Below are positions 1 to 10,269 of a stretch of 64,000 nt of DNA, one piece after another. Position numbers and translations under genes: made by a program. Location: NCBI GenBank assembly GCA_033439765.1, contig JAULSN010000002.1, forward strand, positions 5,394,001-5,458,000, written 5' to 3'. Each line of letters opens with the position of its first letter. Within the stretch, counting starts at the first letter, position 1. The notes beneath the pieces are model-generated. The model ran no database searches and was not told where the DNA came from. It saw nothing but the letters and a program-made list of their open reading frames with translations. Source of the stretch: Lasiosphaeria ovina. Lineage: Eukaryota > Ascomycota > Sordariomycetes > Sordariales > Lasiosphaeriaceae.

Positions 1-959
1 CGAGTAGTGTTGCTCTCGACAGCTTCAAATTTCAGCCAGCCAGCCACATGCCGGCCGGGAAACCACCCGGGCCCTCCAAATCGAGAGCGCGAGTGTGTGA
101 GCGGGCAGGCGGCGGCAAGCCAAAGGCGAGAAAGAACGAGGGCATACACACATTCGGAAATTGCTTTTTCTTTTTTGCTGCACGATCCAAAAGAAGAAGA
201 ACAGCAAGCCGCAGCCCAAAGCGCGCTCGCCGAGAACAGTACGTAGACGATAAGTCGAACCTCGAGTGTGGTTATACCTCGGCACACACCACACATATCG
301 TTATACAGACAGAGATACGTAAACATGCCTATGTATGTACATACATACCGTCCACAGCGCCTAGGGCCCGGCCGGCATGGCGTTGCGCCAAGTCTACGGA
401 GTACAGTACATATCTAGCTTGCTTGTTCTTACCGTGGTGCTGAGTGTGACGGTGACGAGACGTCCCCCGTTGATTCAGCGGGGATGGCATAGACGCCAAC
501 GGCGCGACCCTACGTGCAGCTGGTTCCGTAAACCCCGTATTTCGTTCCTGGGAAACAACCTAGTACGCGTAGTACAAAGCTGCTGTCTCATATATGGATG
601 TCATGTCTTTGTGCCGTGCCGGGGCCGGGATTTGTTTGTTTATAAGTACGTACATACTAGAGACAGAGGAGAGCAACTCGACGCCCTACGTGTTGAACTA
701 CGGAGTAGCCAGTATATATCCTACCATACATACTCGGTGGTGCTGCATGTATCCGTATGTATGTACCTACATACATGCCTGGGGAGGTGTGTTGTATATG
801 TACCTTCTAGATGTCAGCTGAACGCACTGCATGTCTTTCCAGACCACAGGCACGCATATTCTAGCCCTTTCGTGTTCTGACTCTGGTCCCGTCACACCAG
901 CACATACGAGAATGCGGGGAGAATTTCACATCACTGCTGCTGTGCGCGGGCGGGTGACG

Positions 960-1003
960 GACAGACAGACAGACAGACAGACAGATGGCCTGGCCTGGCC
1001 TGG
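960..1003. repeat. (GACA)n followed by (TGGCC)n microsatellites
   Basis: A run of about six GACA units at 960-985 is followed directly by three to four TGGCC units. These are simple-sequence repeats in non-coding DNA. Confidence 0.9.
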
Positions 1004-1152
1004 CTGTTGTGACTCGCTTGCTTCCCGAGAGACTCTATCACTTACGTGGGTATGTAGATCATCTGAACAAAACAAGAGACGAGGCGTCGAGGCCTATGTA
1101 GGACGACCGACCAGAGCCCCCCTCGGCTCGGCTCGCGAATTGCCTCGCCTCG

Positions 1153-1214
1153 ACCGTCGGTCGGTCTGTCGGTCGGTCAGTCGGTCGGTCGGTCGGTCAG
1201 TCGGCCGGCCGGTC
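1153..1214. repeat. (GGTC)n microsatellite, interrupted
   Basis: About 60 bp of GGTC-type units with occasional TGTC and CAGTC interruptions, ending in GGCCGGCCGG. A simple repeat; no coding role is seen. Confidence 0.9.
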
Positions 1215-1924
1215 TAGAGATGGAAGGGCGATATTGTATTGTACTACTTACTCCGAACTTTAGGGAAACGGCGTGTGGCGCACTCTTTGCTCTTTGGGTG
1301 AGTCGGCTACGGAACGCTTGAGAAAATAGAAAAGGTGAAGAATCATTCAGCTCTGATAGCTAGCATCGAATCTCAGCTATCCAGTGCCTACGTAACCACT
1401 GTCTAGGCCAGGCTAGCACTCGTCCCCCCCTGCGCCGGCAGGCAAGAGTCCGAGATCTCATTAGATGCACGCCTAGACTGCACCTGCCCGCCCTGGGGAA
1501 AATACCCGGACCTTTTTGGGACCGCTAATGCAGGTACTTGGGCCTGTCACGATGTGCCCAATGGGAAGGAACGAAGAAGGCAAGCAGGGTGCGCAGGGGC
1601 CCTCCACATCATTTCACCTCACTGCAGTTCTGCCTCTGCACGACCACCCTTTTTGAGGTTTTTGGTATTTTTCTTGTTTCGTTTTCATTGAACAAAAGCT
1701 GCACCGGCAAAGGTGACGACGCAAAGACCAAAGAACATGTCACCCGAAGAGAAGAGAATACCTAGGGAATTACGTCCCAACAGGTGGCCGCGAGTTCCGG
1801 GACCCACCGACTCTCGCTGCTCCCCCTTACCTCGCCCTTCCTTGCCGTATTAGCGTCTGAAGTTTCCGGTGTTGCTCTCATTCTGATGGAGGCGCCGGCT
1901 TGGGCCTCTCGTTGCGCCTCTTCT

Positions 1925-2030
1925 ATCTCTCTCTCTCTCTCTCTCTCCCGCGCGCGCACAGTTTGTGCGCACTGCCAAAGCCACGTTGGATCCCTTTATC
2001 CTCGTATTGGTCTGTCTGTCTGTCTGTCTG
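1925..2030. repeat. (CT)n and (TCTG)n microsatellites
   Basis: A CT dinucleotide run of about 24 bp (1925-1948) is followed 60 bp later by five TCTG units (2011-2030). On the opposite strand the second run is the same CAGA-type motif seen at 960-985. Confidence 0.9.
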
Positions 2031-2936
2031 TTAGTTCTTGTGTGTCTGCGTCTCTCTCTTCTCGTTGGCGAATGCATGCATCTGTCTAATCTGTGTCCGC
2101 TCAAACCGCGTGACGAGGAGAGACAAGGCAAGGCCAAGACAAACAGACCAACCAGGCCAAGTCTGCCGTGAATCAATGTGATTCGAGGTGATCGGGATGA
2201 GGATGCGGATGGTGATGGGAGAACAACTCGCTCGGGGCGGTCAGGACAGTGCCGACTAGCCACCGTCTGTCGTCCGCCGTTCATGGTCCACCCGACAGCC
2301 TTCTTGACTATTCACACCGAATAGCAACCATACATGCCGGCCCAGGCACATACTGGCTTCGCTCAACTGACTGCTTGCATGCAGCCGTTGAGCTAGCGGC
2401 TTCGCCCCTACTGCACCTCGACATGCAGTTCCGAGAGCAACATCTGCGTTTGAGCTGTGCCCGCAACATCGTTCCTGCTCGGGGGGGGGGGGGGGAAGGG
2501 TTGATGATCCCCGATCTGCCCCACCGTCTCCGTCGTCTCGCCGACTCGGGTTCAAGGCCAAGATTTCTTACCCGACATGGTGTTCTTGCCCACCCTGCCC
2601 TGCCCTGCCCTGGTTTGCCTCGCACACCCACCAAGTACTGTACCAACAACTCTTCCTGCCTAGCTGGTGGTGGAGCCTCTCGGGTGCTCCCATCGCTGTC
2701 ATGCTTCTCTCGTTCCCCCCTTGTCATTATCCAAGGGCACGGTATGGCGTCCGTGATGGCATACCGTGCGTGCCATTCCATCCATAAAGCCTCCCGTCCC
2801 CCGGATCCTCGGGCCCCGTCTTTCTGCTTTGCTCCCCAGGGTCCCCCTCCAAGCTAGACTCTAGCTTCTCTCGTTTGTTGACGACGGTCCAGCATCTTGA
2901 GCTCCGTCTCCACGCTCGTTGAGCCTCTCGTTCGCC

Positions 2937-3752
2937 ATGGCCTTCGTCCGATCCGTGGTGGCCACCCTAGCGGTGGCCGCCCTCGTCGGTCGTGTCCATG
3001 TCCGGGCAAACGAGGTCCCCTTGCCCTCTTGTTCTGGGTCCTACACGCCATTCGCCTATTCGGGCTGCTTTACCGACTCCGGCAGCTCCAATGCCCTGAC
3101 CTTCCGCAGCCCCCTCGACACGCAGAGCATGACGGTCGAGAAGTGCACCGCCGAGTGCAAGGGCAACGGCTACCGCTATGCCGGCCTCGAGTACTACGGC
3201 GAGTGCTTCTGCGGCTCTGCCATCGGCGGTTCCGCCGTTCCCGAATCCAAGTGTAGCTTCCCCTGCACCGGCAACTCGACCCAGAAGTGCGGCGGTAGCA
3301 GCATCATCTCGGTATACCAGGACAACACCTTCCCGTCCGCCGGCGGCGTGACCGCCGCCGACTATGCTCCCCTTGGCTGCTACACGGATAACTCGTCCAA
3401 GGGCAAGGCCCTGACCTCCCGACAGGACCAGCTCGACACCGGCTCCTTGACGACGGCCAAGTGCTTGGAGGCTTGCAAGAACGGTGGCTTCCCTTATGCC
3501 GGCACCGAGTACGGCGGTATGTTGTGACCCATGCCTGCTCTGTCATCTGCGTCACAACCTGTAAACTGACCTGTGATATACTAGGCGAGTGTTATTGCGG
3601 CGTTGCCATTCGTGACGACACTGCTGCGGCACCAGCCGCTGACTGCAATAAGCCCTGCAGTGGTGCTCCGGGTGAGAAGTGCGGTGGAAACTCTCGTTTG
3701 ACCGTCTATGTTGCCGATAAACTACGGAGTTCCCAGCCTTGTGGCTATAACC

Positions 3753-3794
<42 letters not shown>

Positions 3795-6364
3795 TGTCCT
3801 CTACGCCTTGCCCGGAGTCTTCTACTTCGAAGCCGCCGCCTCCTCCTCCCCCTCCTCCGTCCTCGACCCCTTGCCCGAAGTCTTCCAAGTCTCCGGTTTC
3901 TTCGTCGAAGCCGCCACCCCCGCCACCGCCTCCGTCCTCCACGCCGTGCCCGGAGTCTTCGACATCAAAGCCGCCCCCGCCGCCACCACCACCGCCGTCT
4001 TCTAGCACACCTCCGGTTTCTTCTTATAAACCGCCACCACCACCTCCGCCGCCACCGTCCTCAACGCCTTGCCCGGAGTCTTCGACGTCAAAGCCGCCAC
4101 CACCTCCGCCCCCTCCTTCTTCTACACCCTGCCCGGAGTCTTCTACATCGAAGGCGCCGCCGCCACCACCGCCTCCGTCTTCTAGCAAACCTCCGGTTTC
4201 TTCCTATACACCGCCACCACCACCGCCGCCGCCTCCGTCCTCTACACCTTGCCCGGAGTCTTCTACGTCGAAGCCGCCACCACCTCCGCCCCCTCCATCC
4301 TCTACGCCTTGCCCGGAGTCTTCTACATCGAAGGCGCCGCCGCCGCCACCGCCGCCGTCTTCTAGCAAACCTCCGGTTTCTTCCTATACACCGCCACCAC
4401 CACCGCCGCCGCCTCCGTCCTCTACGCCTTGCCCGGAGTCTTCGACGTCAAAGCCGCCACCACCTCCGCCCCCTCCTTCTTCGATACCCTGCCCGGAGTC
4501 TTCTTCTACGCCGCCGCCACCGCCACCACCGCCTCCGTCTTCTAGCAAACCTCCGGTTTCTTCTTATACACCGCCGCCACCACCACCACCTCCCCCGTCC
4601 TCTACACCATGCCCGGAATCTTCCACATCGAAGCCGCCACCACCACCTCCGCCTCCGTCTTCCAGCAAACCTCCAGTTTCGTCTTATACACCTCCGCCGC
4701 CACCGCCACCTCCTCCTTCCTCTACTCCTTGCCCGGAATCTTCCACGTCGCCACCGCCACCTCCTCCTCCTCCGTCTTCTAGTAAACCACCAGTTTCGTC
4801 TTACACACCGCCACCACCCCCTCCTCCGTCCTCTACTCCGTGCTCGGAATCTTCCACATCGCCACCGCCGCCACCACCTCCTCCGTCTTCTAGCAAGCCC
4901 CCGGTTTCGTCGTATTCACCGCCGCCACCACCGCCTCCTCCGTCCTCTACCCCGTGCCCGGAATCTTCCACACCGCCACCGCCGCCGCCTCCTCCTCCGT
5001 CTTCTAGTAAACCACCGGTTTCGTCTTACACACCGCCACCACCTCCTCCGTCTTCTAGCAAGTCCCCGGTTTCGTCGTATTCACCGCCGCCACCACCACC
5101 TCCTCCGTCCTCTACTCCATGCCCGGAATCTTCCACATCGCCGCCGCCGCCTCCTCCACCTCCGTCTTCTAGCAAGCCTCCAGTTTCGTCGTATACACCG
5201 CCGCCGCCTCCTCCTCCGTCTTCTAGCAAACCTCCGATCTCGTCGTATACACCCCCGCCGCCACCTCCATCATCTTCCAAGCCGCCACCTCCTCCGTCTT
5301 CTAGCAAACCCCCGGTTTCGTCGTATACACCACCGCCACCGCCACCCCCGTCTTCTACACACAAGCCCCCTACGACGTCAAAGCACCAGACAAGCACCAA
5401 GACTACCAGCACAATCTGTTATGCGACCACAACGGTGGCGCCAACATGCGAATACCGTTGCGGAAACTGGTGTGCATCCCCGCTCCCTAACTGGGGAGAT
5501 GTGTCGGGCTGCAAGGCGGGCTACTCCCAGTGCAAGCTGCAGGTTAATGCCTGCTACAAAAATGCTGGATGGCCCGCGGCAATGGAGTGCTCCGACTATG
5601 ACTCTTGGTGCTCATCCGTCAACGGCTACTGCGGCGGCGGCGGCACCAAGGGGAAGTGTTCCAAGTCGGACTTTTGGGGCAAGAAGCCAGGCAAGGGCTC
5701 CTCGCCGCCCAAGACAACGGTCATCACGGTACCGTGCAAGCCAACCCCGACTCCGAGGCCCTCCTCAACCAAGTGCCCGATCCCAACGCCCACAAACATC
5801 TGCAAACAGCCGACCAACAACCAGTATGGCTATGGGCCAGGGAAGCCTGTCGGCGGCATCGATTTGCCCGTCCTAACGTGCAACAACCTCGCCAAGGACT
5901 TCGGCAGCGGCCCCTTCAAGCTCTACACCGACAGCGACAGCTCCAAGTGCAAGTCGTACCCCCGCAATCAATGCACCAACGCCTGCGTCGACGCCTGCAA
6001 GGAGCAGCTCAATGACTGCAAAGCCGTCTACGTCAAGGGCTGCAGCGGCAAGGAAGGCAAGCGCAGTGGGGACGGTTATACCAGTGGCGGTGCCGGCGGT
6101 CACGGCGGCGGTGGCTACGGAGGTGGCGTCTACGGAGGTGGCGTACCCGGTGGTAATGGCCACAGCTACGGCGGTCGTGGCGGCAGCGGCCACGGATCGT
6201 ACTTCCACTGGGCTCGCGCCGACGACCTTGAGCGTCGCACCTATGGCTGGACGGACTCGCCCAGCGCCGCAACCAACAAGTGCACCCAGCAGTACAACGA
6301 CTGCGTTGCCGTCAACAAGGGCTTGAATGGTGCAGGCAAGTGCCCCAGCTTCGGTACATACTAA
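2937..6364 (+). CDS. secreted WSC-domain protein with giant polyproline linker
   Basis: Probably a cell-wall or extracellular carbohydrate-binding protein. Two exons, 2937-3516 and 3585-6364, give 1119 aa. The 68-bp intron has a GTATGT donor, a CTGAC branch site and a TAG acceptor, and joins inside the second WSC domain. The start is the ATG at 2937; the frame is open slightly upstream but has no ATG. Order: signal peptide (residues 1 to about 24, ending HVRA), WSC 1 (about 40-130) and WSC 2 (about 147-235), both with the family's spaced cysteines such as GECFCG and GECYCG. Residues about 249-785 alternate P8-P10 blocks with SSTPCPESSTSK and SSSKPPVSSYT spacers. A Cys-rich segment (about 805-880), a Lys/Pro linker, further Cys-containing stretches and a GYGGGVYGGG run follow. 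There is no clear C-terminal membrane helix, so it is not a typical yeast Wsc stress sensor. WSC domains are known or predicted to bind sugars; the exact ligand is unknown. Confidence 0.85.
3749..5362 (+). repeat. coding minisatellite: proline blocks alternating with two spacer types
   Basis: About 1.6 kb inside the WSC gene consists of CCN-CCN tracts separated by two conserved spacers, one encoding STPCPESSTSK and the other SSSKPPVSSY. Third positions vary (CCG, CCA, CCT), but the spacers are nearly identical over most copies, suggesting expansion by unequal exchange. Other frames also stay open through it, giving long Arg/His/Leu-rich and Gly-rich shadow frames that are not genes. Confidence 0.9.
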
Positions 6365-6888
6365 GTTTAGCATTCGCTTGCTAGGCTGTGATGCAGCATC
6401 ATTTCTTTTCTTGAATTTTGTATTCTTTCATGTCAGCAAAGGGCGCGAATGGTGCTCCTTTATTAATCATGAGTGTTTTCCCTGTTGTTCGTATCAAGGA
6501 GAGCAGCGACCAAAGAGAAGAGGGTGGATTATTGCAGGATGAGTAGGAAAATGTGAGCGATAGCGAAGGAAGTATTGGCAATGTATTGATCGAAACGTGA
6601 CATAGGGATGAGGATGCTGGATGGACACTGTACAATCAACGCCCGGCTTACGTCTCACACACAGCGCTCACATGAGTATCTAGATTTCTTCTCCACGCTC
6701 CCTACAGAGATGCATGCACATGCACATGGACATAGTTTGACAATAAGTTAATTAAAGTTCTTATTTATATACAGGAGTGACTGGCGGTGAAACTCAGTGC
6801 TTGGGGTGACGTCGGGGGTGAGAATGAGAGGGAGAGACTGAGAACATGAGAGTGAGTGTGAGTGAGTGAATTCGATCCCATCCTTTGG
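6365..6888. other. convergent spacer between WSC gene and RPB6
   Basis: Holds the 3' ends of two converging genes. It is AT-rich around 6720-6775, where polyadenylation is likely. No gene is seen. Confidence 0.6.
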
Positions 6889-7683
6889 TTATTGAAGAAG
6901 CTCCTCGCAGGTCCAGTCCTCGTAGCTTTTTTTGGGGGAAAAAAAAAAAGTCAGTCTGCTATTGGGGTTGGACTGGGCTGGGGTGAGGAAAGAATAAGAC
7001 ATAAGACCAACTTACTATCCGTCAGGCAGGTACCGCCGCACAATCAGAGGGATCTTCTTCTGCCTCAGCTCCTTGATGGCGATCTGCAGCGGGTCCGTCT
7101 CGCCCTCGAGATCGACCAGGACGGGCGCGTTCATGCTGTGAAATTAACAAGCACATTGGTCAGCTGAGTTTTTTTCTTCTCGGTCTATTTTTGAAAGGGC
7201 CCCTTTTTTGTTTTCTTTCGGACCGATCGAGAGTGAACGGAACGGGAGGTGGGTGAGCAGAGAAGAAGAAGAAAGAAGAAAAAGACGGACCTGATCTGCA
7301 GGGCGCGCGTACCTAGGATGCGCGCCTTCTCGTACTTTGTCATGAAGGGCGTCGTGGTGCGCGACTCGTTGGGGATCTTCTTGTCCTTGTGCGACTTGTC
7401 GTTGCCCTTGCCGACGTTGGCGTGCGCGCTGGGGTCGCCCGACACGATGTGGTCCGTGTCGCCCTCCTCGGCGTCGGCGCCGTTGGCCTGGTCGTCGACC
7501 CCTGCCGGCTCGGGCTCGGGCTCGTAATACTCGTCGAGATCCTCCTCGAAGGCGGGCTCGTCGCTGTTGCGGTTTGTTTTTGTCAGAGAAAGGGTCCCGA
7601 GGGGGGGATGAGGATGGGGAGGGGGAGGGGGAGAGGATGATTGCTCACAGCGGCTCAGCTCCGTCGTCGCCGTAGTCAGACAT
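6889..7683 (-). CDS. RPB6: RNA polymerases I, II and III shared subunit RPABC2 (Rpb6)
   Basis: Small subunit common to all three nuclear RNA polymerases, placed near the clamp base. Four exons on the minus strand: 7683-7649, 7563-7291, 7135-7016 and 6925-6889, giving 154 aa, about the size of yeast Rpo26. The N-terminal half is acidic ([12 protein letters not shown]). The conserved core follows with [20 protein letters not shown], then [15 protein letters not shown], and ends [14 protein letters not shown]. All joins restore the family sequence: exon 2/3 re-forms the Ser between QI and MNAP, and exon 3/4 re-forms the first Tyr of YYEDW. The donor of intron 2 is the unusual GTCCGT. The gene shares a 491-bp divergent promoter region with the TFIIIA gene and converges with the WSC gene. 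Confidence 0.97.
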
Positions 7684-8174
7684 TTCTTCTTCGGGGTTTG
7701 GGGGCTGGGCTTGCTATAGATGTCGCTGTCGTGTTGACCGGGAGGCGCGCGACTGGCGTTGTGGTATGTACTGCGACTGAAGATTGCTTTGTTGGACGTC
7801 GAAGGCGATGTGCTGAAGGCGGGCTGGCTGGCTGGTGGAAGGAGAGAGCCCAGCGCGGGACAGTAAAAAATTAAAGTGGGGCGCCCAAGGCGAAAGGCGG
7901 GCGAGGCTGAACCGTTTTCGCGATTTTGTCACTAACGTTATCGGGGCGCCGGTTTGCCTGCCGCGGATCTGGAGAAGCTTGGCAGAACTTTGAGGCGGAC
8001 AAATCAGCCAATCAGCGGCCAGAGTTAGTGCCGGTGCACGCACAAAAAAAGTTGCAAGTTTCTCACCTGGTTCGTCGTCCATCCGCCTTCTTTTTCCCTC
8101 GAGCTCCAGACACTACCAGACTCTTGGGTTGCCCAATTTGGCTCGGCAGGTGCCGCCCAAGCCAAGCCGCAACA
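7684..8174. promoter_or_regulatory. shared divergent promoter region of RPB6 and TFIIIA genes
   Basis: The two start codons are 491 bp apart on opposite strands, so both promoters must lie here. The segment is GC-rich with purine/pyrimidine tracts. I see no clear TATA box. Co-regulation is inferred from the arrangement only. Confidence 0.6.
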
Positions 8175-9737
8175 ATGAAGAGAAAAGCGAGCGACCAGGA
8201 GAGTGCTGTGTCTTCCAAAAGACACTTTAGCGACTCGGACTGGGCTCCGTCGGCGTCGGAAGACGTCGAGGCCGATACAGCTTCCGTGTTCTCGGCTGCG
8301 TCTACCCTGCAGCCCACCCCCGGCCAGACACTCGCCGGGACCTCGATTACAGCCTCATCCCCCTCGTCTCGATCCGGCCGAAAGTTTCCCTCGGATCTCA
8401 AGACGATCAAATGCACCTTTGTTGGCTGCCCCAAGACGTTCAATCGGCCCGCTCGCCTGGCCGCTCATCTGCGGTCCCACGCCAATGACCGCCCCTTTCG
8501 CTGCCCCTACGAGGGCTGCGGCAAGGACTACATCGAGGAGAAGCACCTGTCCCAGCACGTCAAGGGCTCGCACACCCACGAGCGCCGCTATGCCTGCCAG
8601 GAGCCCGGCTGCACCAAGTCGTTTGTCACGGCTACGAGGCTGAGGAGGCATGCCGCCGTCCACGAGGGTGCCGAGCGCTTCCGGTGCCGCGGATACAACG
8701 GCTGCAGTCAGAGCTTCCGCAAGCACCAGACGCTGCAGCGCCACATCCGCACCGCTCACCTCGACCAGTCCGCCTACACGTGCGGGAACGACGGCTGCGA
8801 CGTTGGCTTCGATACGGCCAGCGCCTTGCGCCGCCACATTGAGCGCGAGCACGGCGAGCTGAAGTTTTGGTGCGACGAATGCACCGGCACCGGCAACGGC
8901 GGAGACGGAGACGGAGACGGAGACGGAGACGGAGAAGACGACGAGGACTACGACGACACCCCCAAGGAACGCCGCCGCATCGGCTTCACGACGCTGCTGC
9001 TATTGCAGGCCCACATGCGGCGCGAGCACATCAACTGCATGTTCTGCGACGCCAAGTGCGGCAGCCAGGGCGACCTGGAGCAGCACATTGACAAGTACCA
9101 CTCGGGCACGACGGTTGAGGAGCGCAAGACGGTCGCTTGCACGTGGGAGGGCTGCGACAAGCGCTTCACGCGCGTGTCTAACCTCAACACGCACGTCAAG
9201 ACGGCGCACGAGGGCCTGCGCTTCGTCTGCGGGCAGGTCGACACGTTCGGGACCAGCGACATTGCCGACTGGAACTGGATGGAAGAGGGCTGCGGCGCCG
9301 ACTTTGTGAGCCGCCTCAAGCTCGAAGAGCACGTGCGCTTCATACACCTGGGCCGCAGGCGCCCCCCCAAGCTGTACACCATGTCGTCGTCGACCAACCT
9401 GTCGCCCGTCGTCGCCGACGAGCTGACAGGCGTAGCCACGGCCCGCAATATTCCCTGCACCGTCGCCGGCTGCCCGGCCAAGTTCATCCGCCACCGCGAT
9501 ATCGATAGGCACATCCAGAAGGACCACCAATCGCCAGACACGAACATCGTTGCTAACGGCTACGGGGACCAGGACCACGTCATTGACCCACGTCTTACCC
9601 TGCCGCGGCAACCTGACGAGTCCTGCATGTTTGCCGCCGGAGCAGCAGACTCCCCCATGCAGGGCAATTTCGATGCAGAGTGGACTGAAATGCGGCAGCT
9701 GATTGATATAGACGCCCTAGTCGACGTGAAACAATAG
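8175..9737 (+). CDS. transcription factor IIIA-like C2H2 zinc-finger protein
   Basis: Likely the 5S rRNA gene-specific factor that recruits TFIIIC/TFIIIB for RNA polymerase III. Intronless, 520 aa. The start is the ATG at 8175; the frame runs open upstream but without support. A Ser/Asp-rich N-terminus (about 1-75) precedes ten C2H2-type fingers from Cys80 to about residue 460, with TFIIIA-like spacing (for example KCTFVGC, RCPYEGC, ACQEPGC, TCGNDGC, ACTWEGC, PCTVAGC). Finger 6 is split between its Cys pair (CDEC) and His pair by an acidic insert made of Gly-Asp repeats, encoded by GGAGAC hexamers at about 8901-8935. Finger 9 also has a long loop after its first Cys. A gap separates finger 9 from finger 10, as in yeast TFIIIA, where the last finger is set apart. 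Divergent from RPB6, another polymerase III component. The number and order of fingers support TFIIIA over a generic C2H2 regulator. Confidence 0.88.
   Translation: MKRKASDQESAVSSKRHFSDSDWAPSASEDVEADTASVFSAASTLQPTPGQTLAGTSITASSPSSRSGRKFPSDLKTIKCTFVGCPKTFNRPARLAAHLRSHANDRPFRCPYEGCGKDYIEEKHLSQHVKGSHTHERRYACQEPGCTKSFVTATRLRRHAAVHEGAERFRCRGYNGCSQSFRKHQTLQRHIRTAHLDQSAYTCGNDGCDVGFDTASALRRHIEREHGELKFWCDECTGTGNGGDGDGDGDGDGEDDEDYDDTPKERRRIGFTTLLLLQAHMRREHINCMFCDAKCGSQGDLEQHIDKYHSGTTVEERKTVACTWEGCDKRFTRVSNLNTHVKTAHEGLRFVCGQVDTFGTSDIADWNWMEEGCGADFVSRLKLEEHVRFIHLGRRRPPKLYTMSSSTNLSPVVADELTGVATARNIPCTVAGCPAKFIRHRDIDRHIQKDHQSPDTNIVANGYGDQDHVIDPRLTLPRQPDESCMFAAGAADSPMQGNFDAEWTEMRQLIDIDALVDVKQ
8901..8935 (+). 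repeat. GGAGAC hexanucleotide repeat within TFIIIA-like gene
   Basis: About five to six in-frame GGAGAC units encode Gly-Asp repeats inserted in finger 6. Period six keeps the frame, so length changes are tolerated. Confidence 0.85.
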
Positions 9738-10269
9738 AGGCTGCTGTTTGAAACCCACTATCATTTATATCGCTCTGTTTCTTAAAAGTCACGGCACGGC
9801 ATGGTTAGATATGGAGGCATTTGATACCCTTGGGATTTTACTATTGGGAACTAGGTCGTTGCGGGATATTTCATTGGCTCAAAAGGTGAAAGAAGGACAT
9901 TGCTCTTTCAGTGTAGAGGGATAACGAATAGGGGGAAAAGAATAGAGTATTAGAAGTGATGGGAATCATATGTCGCAGCTAACGAACGCGCTCTTGCTGT
10001 CTGTCTTTATGGCATTATTTAATTCGGGTCGTATTTAACATGACTTGGCAGAACTAGGCTCAAAAAGACAAAAAAGCTGAATGAAATGCATTGCTAAGGC
10101 AAAAAGGATCGTAAACATGGCTTGGCCTGTCTCCATCCCTATGCGTGACCCCTTCCTCATAGCTAACTACCTAACTAGGTAGTTACTCAGGCCCCCATTG
10201 CTCATACGTAGTAATGAAATACGCAAAACGAACGAACAGAGATGAACGCGACGACCGTCTTGTCTGTCT
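9738..10269. other. convergent spacer, TFIIIA-like gene and SYG-repeat gene
   Basis: AT-rich 3' flanks of two converging genes. A short palindromic patch around CTAACTACCTAACTAGGTAG (10163-10182) is the only structure noticed. No gene is seen. Confidence 0.55.

Larger units (their letters stand above)
1..2936. other. microsatellite-rich spacer upstream of the WSC gene
   Basis: No convincing gene is visible. The short open frames here have no recognisable domain and overlap simple repeats. The stretch is full of tetranucleotide runs, a CT run, many copies of a TACATAC-like motif in 270-800, and a 15-G homopolymer at 2481-2495. The last few hundred bases before 2937 are pyrimidine-rich and are probably promoter and 5' leader of the WSC gene. 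An unannotated non-coding transcript cannot be excluded. Confidence 0.6.

Noticed and set aside
1..880. Overlapping open frames at the left edge
   Set aside because: Biased by simple TACATAC-type repeats; no domain or splice pattern supports a gene.
3708..5876. 722-codon plus-strand frame rich in Arg/His/Leu, and Gly-rich minus-strand frames
   Set aside because: They are shadows of the proline repeat of the WSC gene; the sequence has no domain and ends when the repeat ends.
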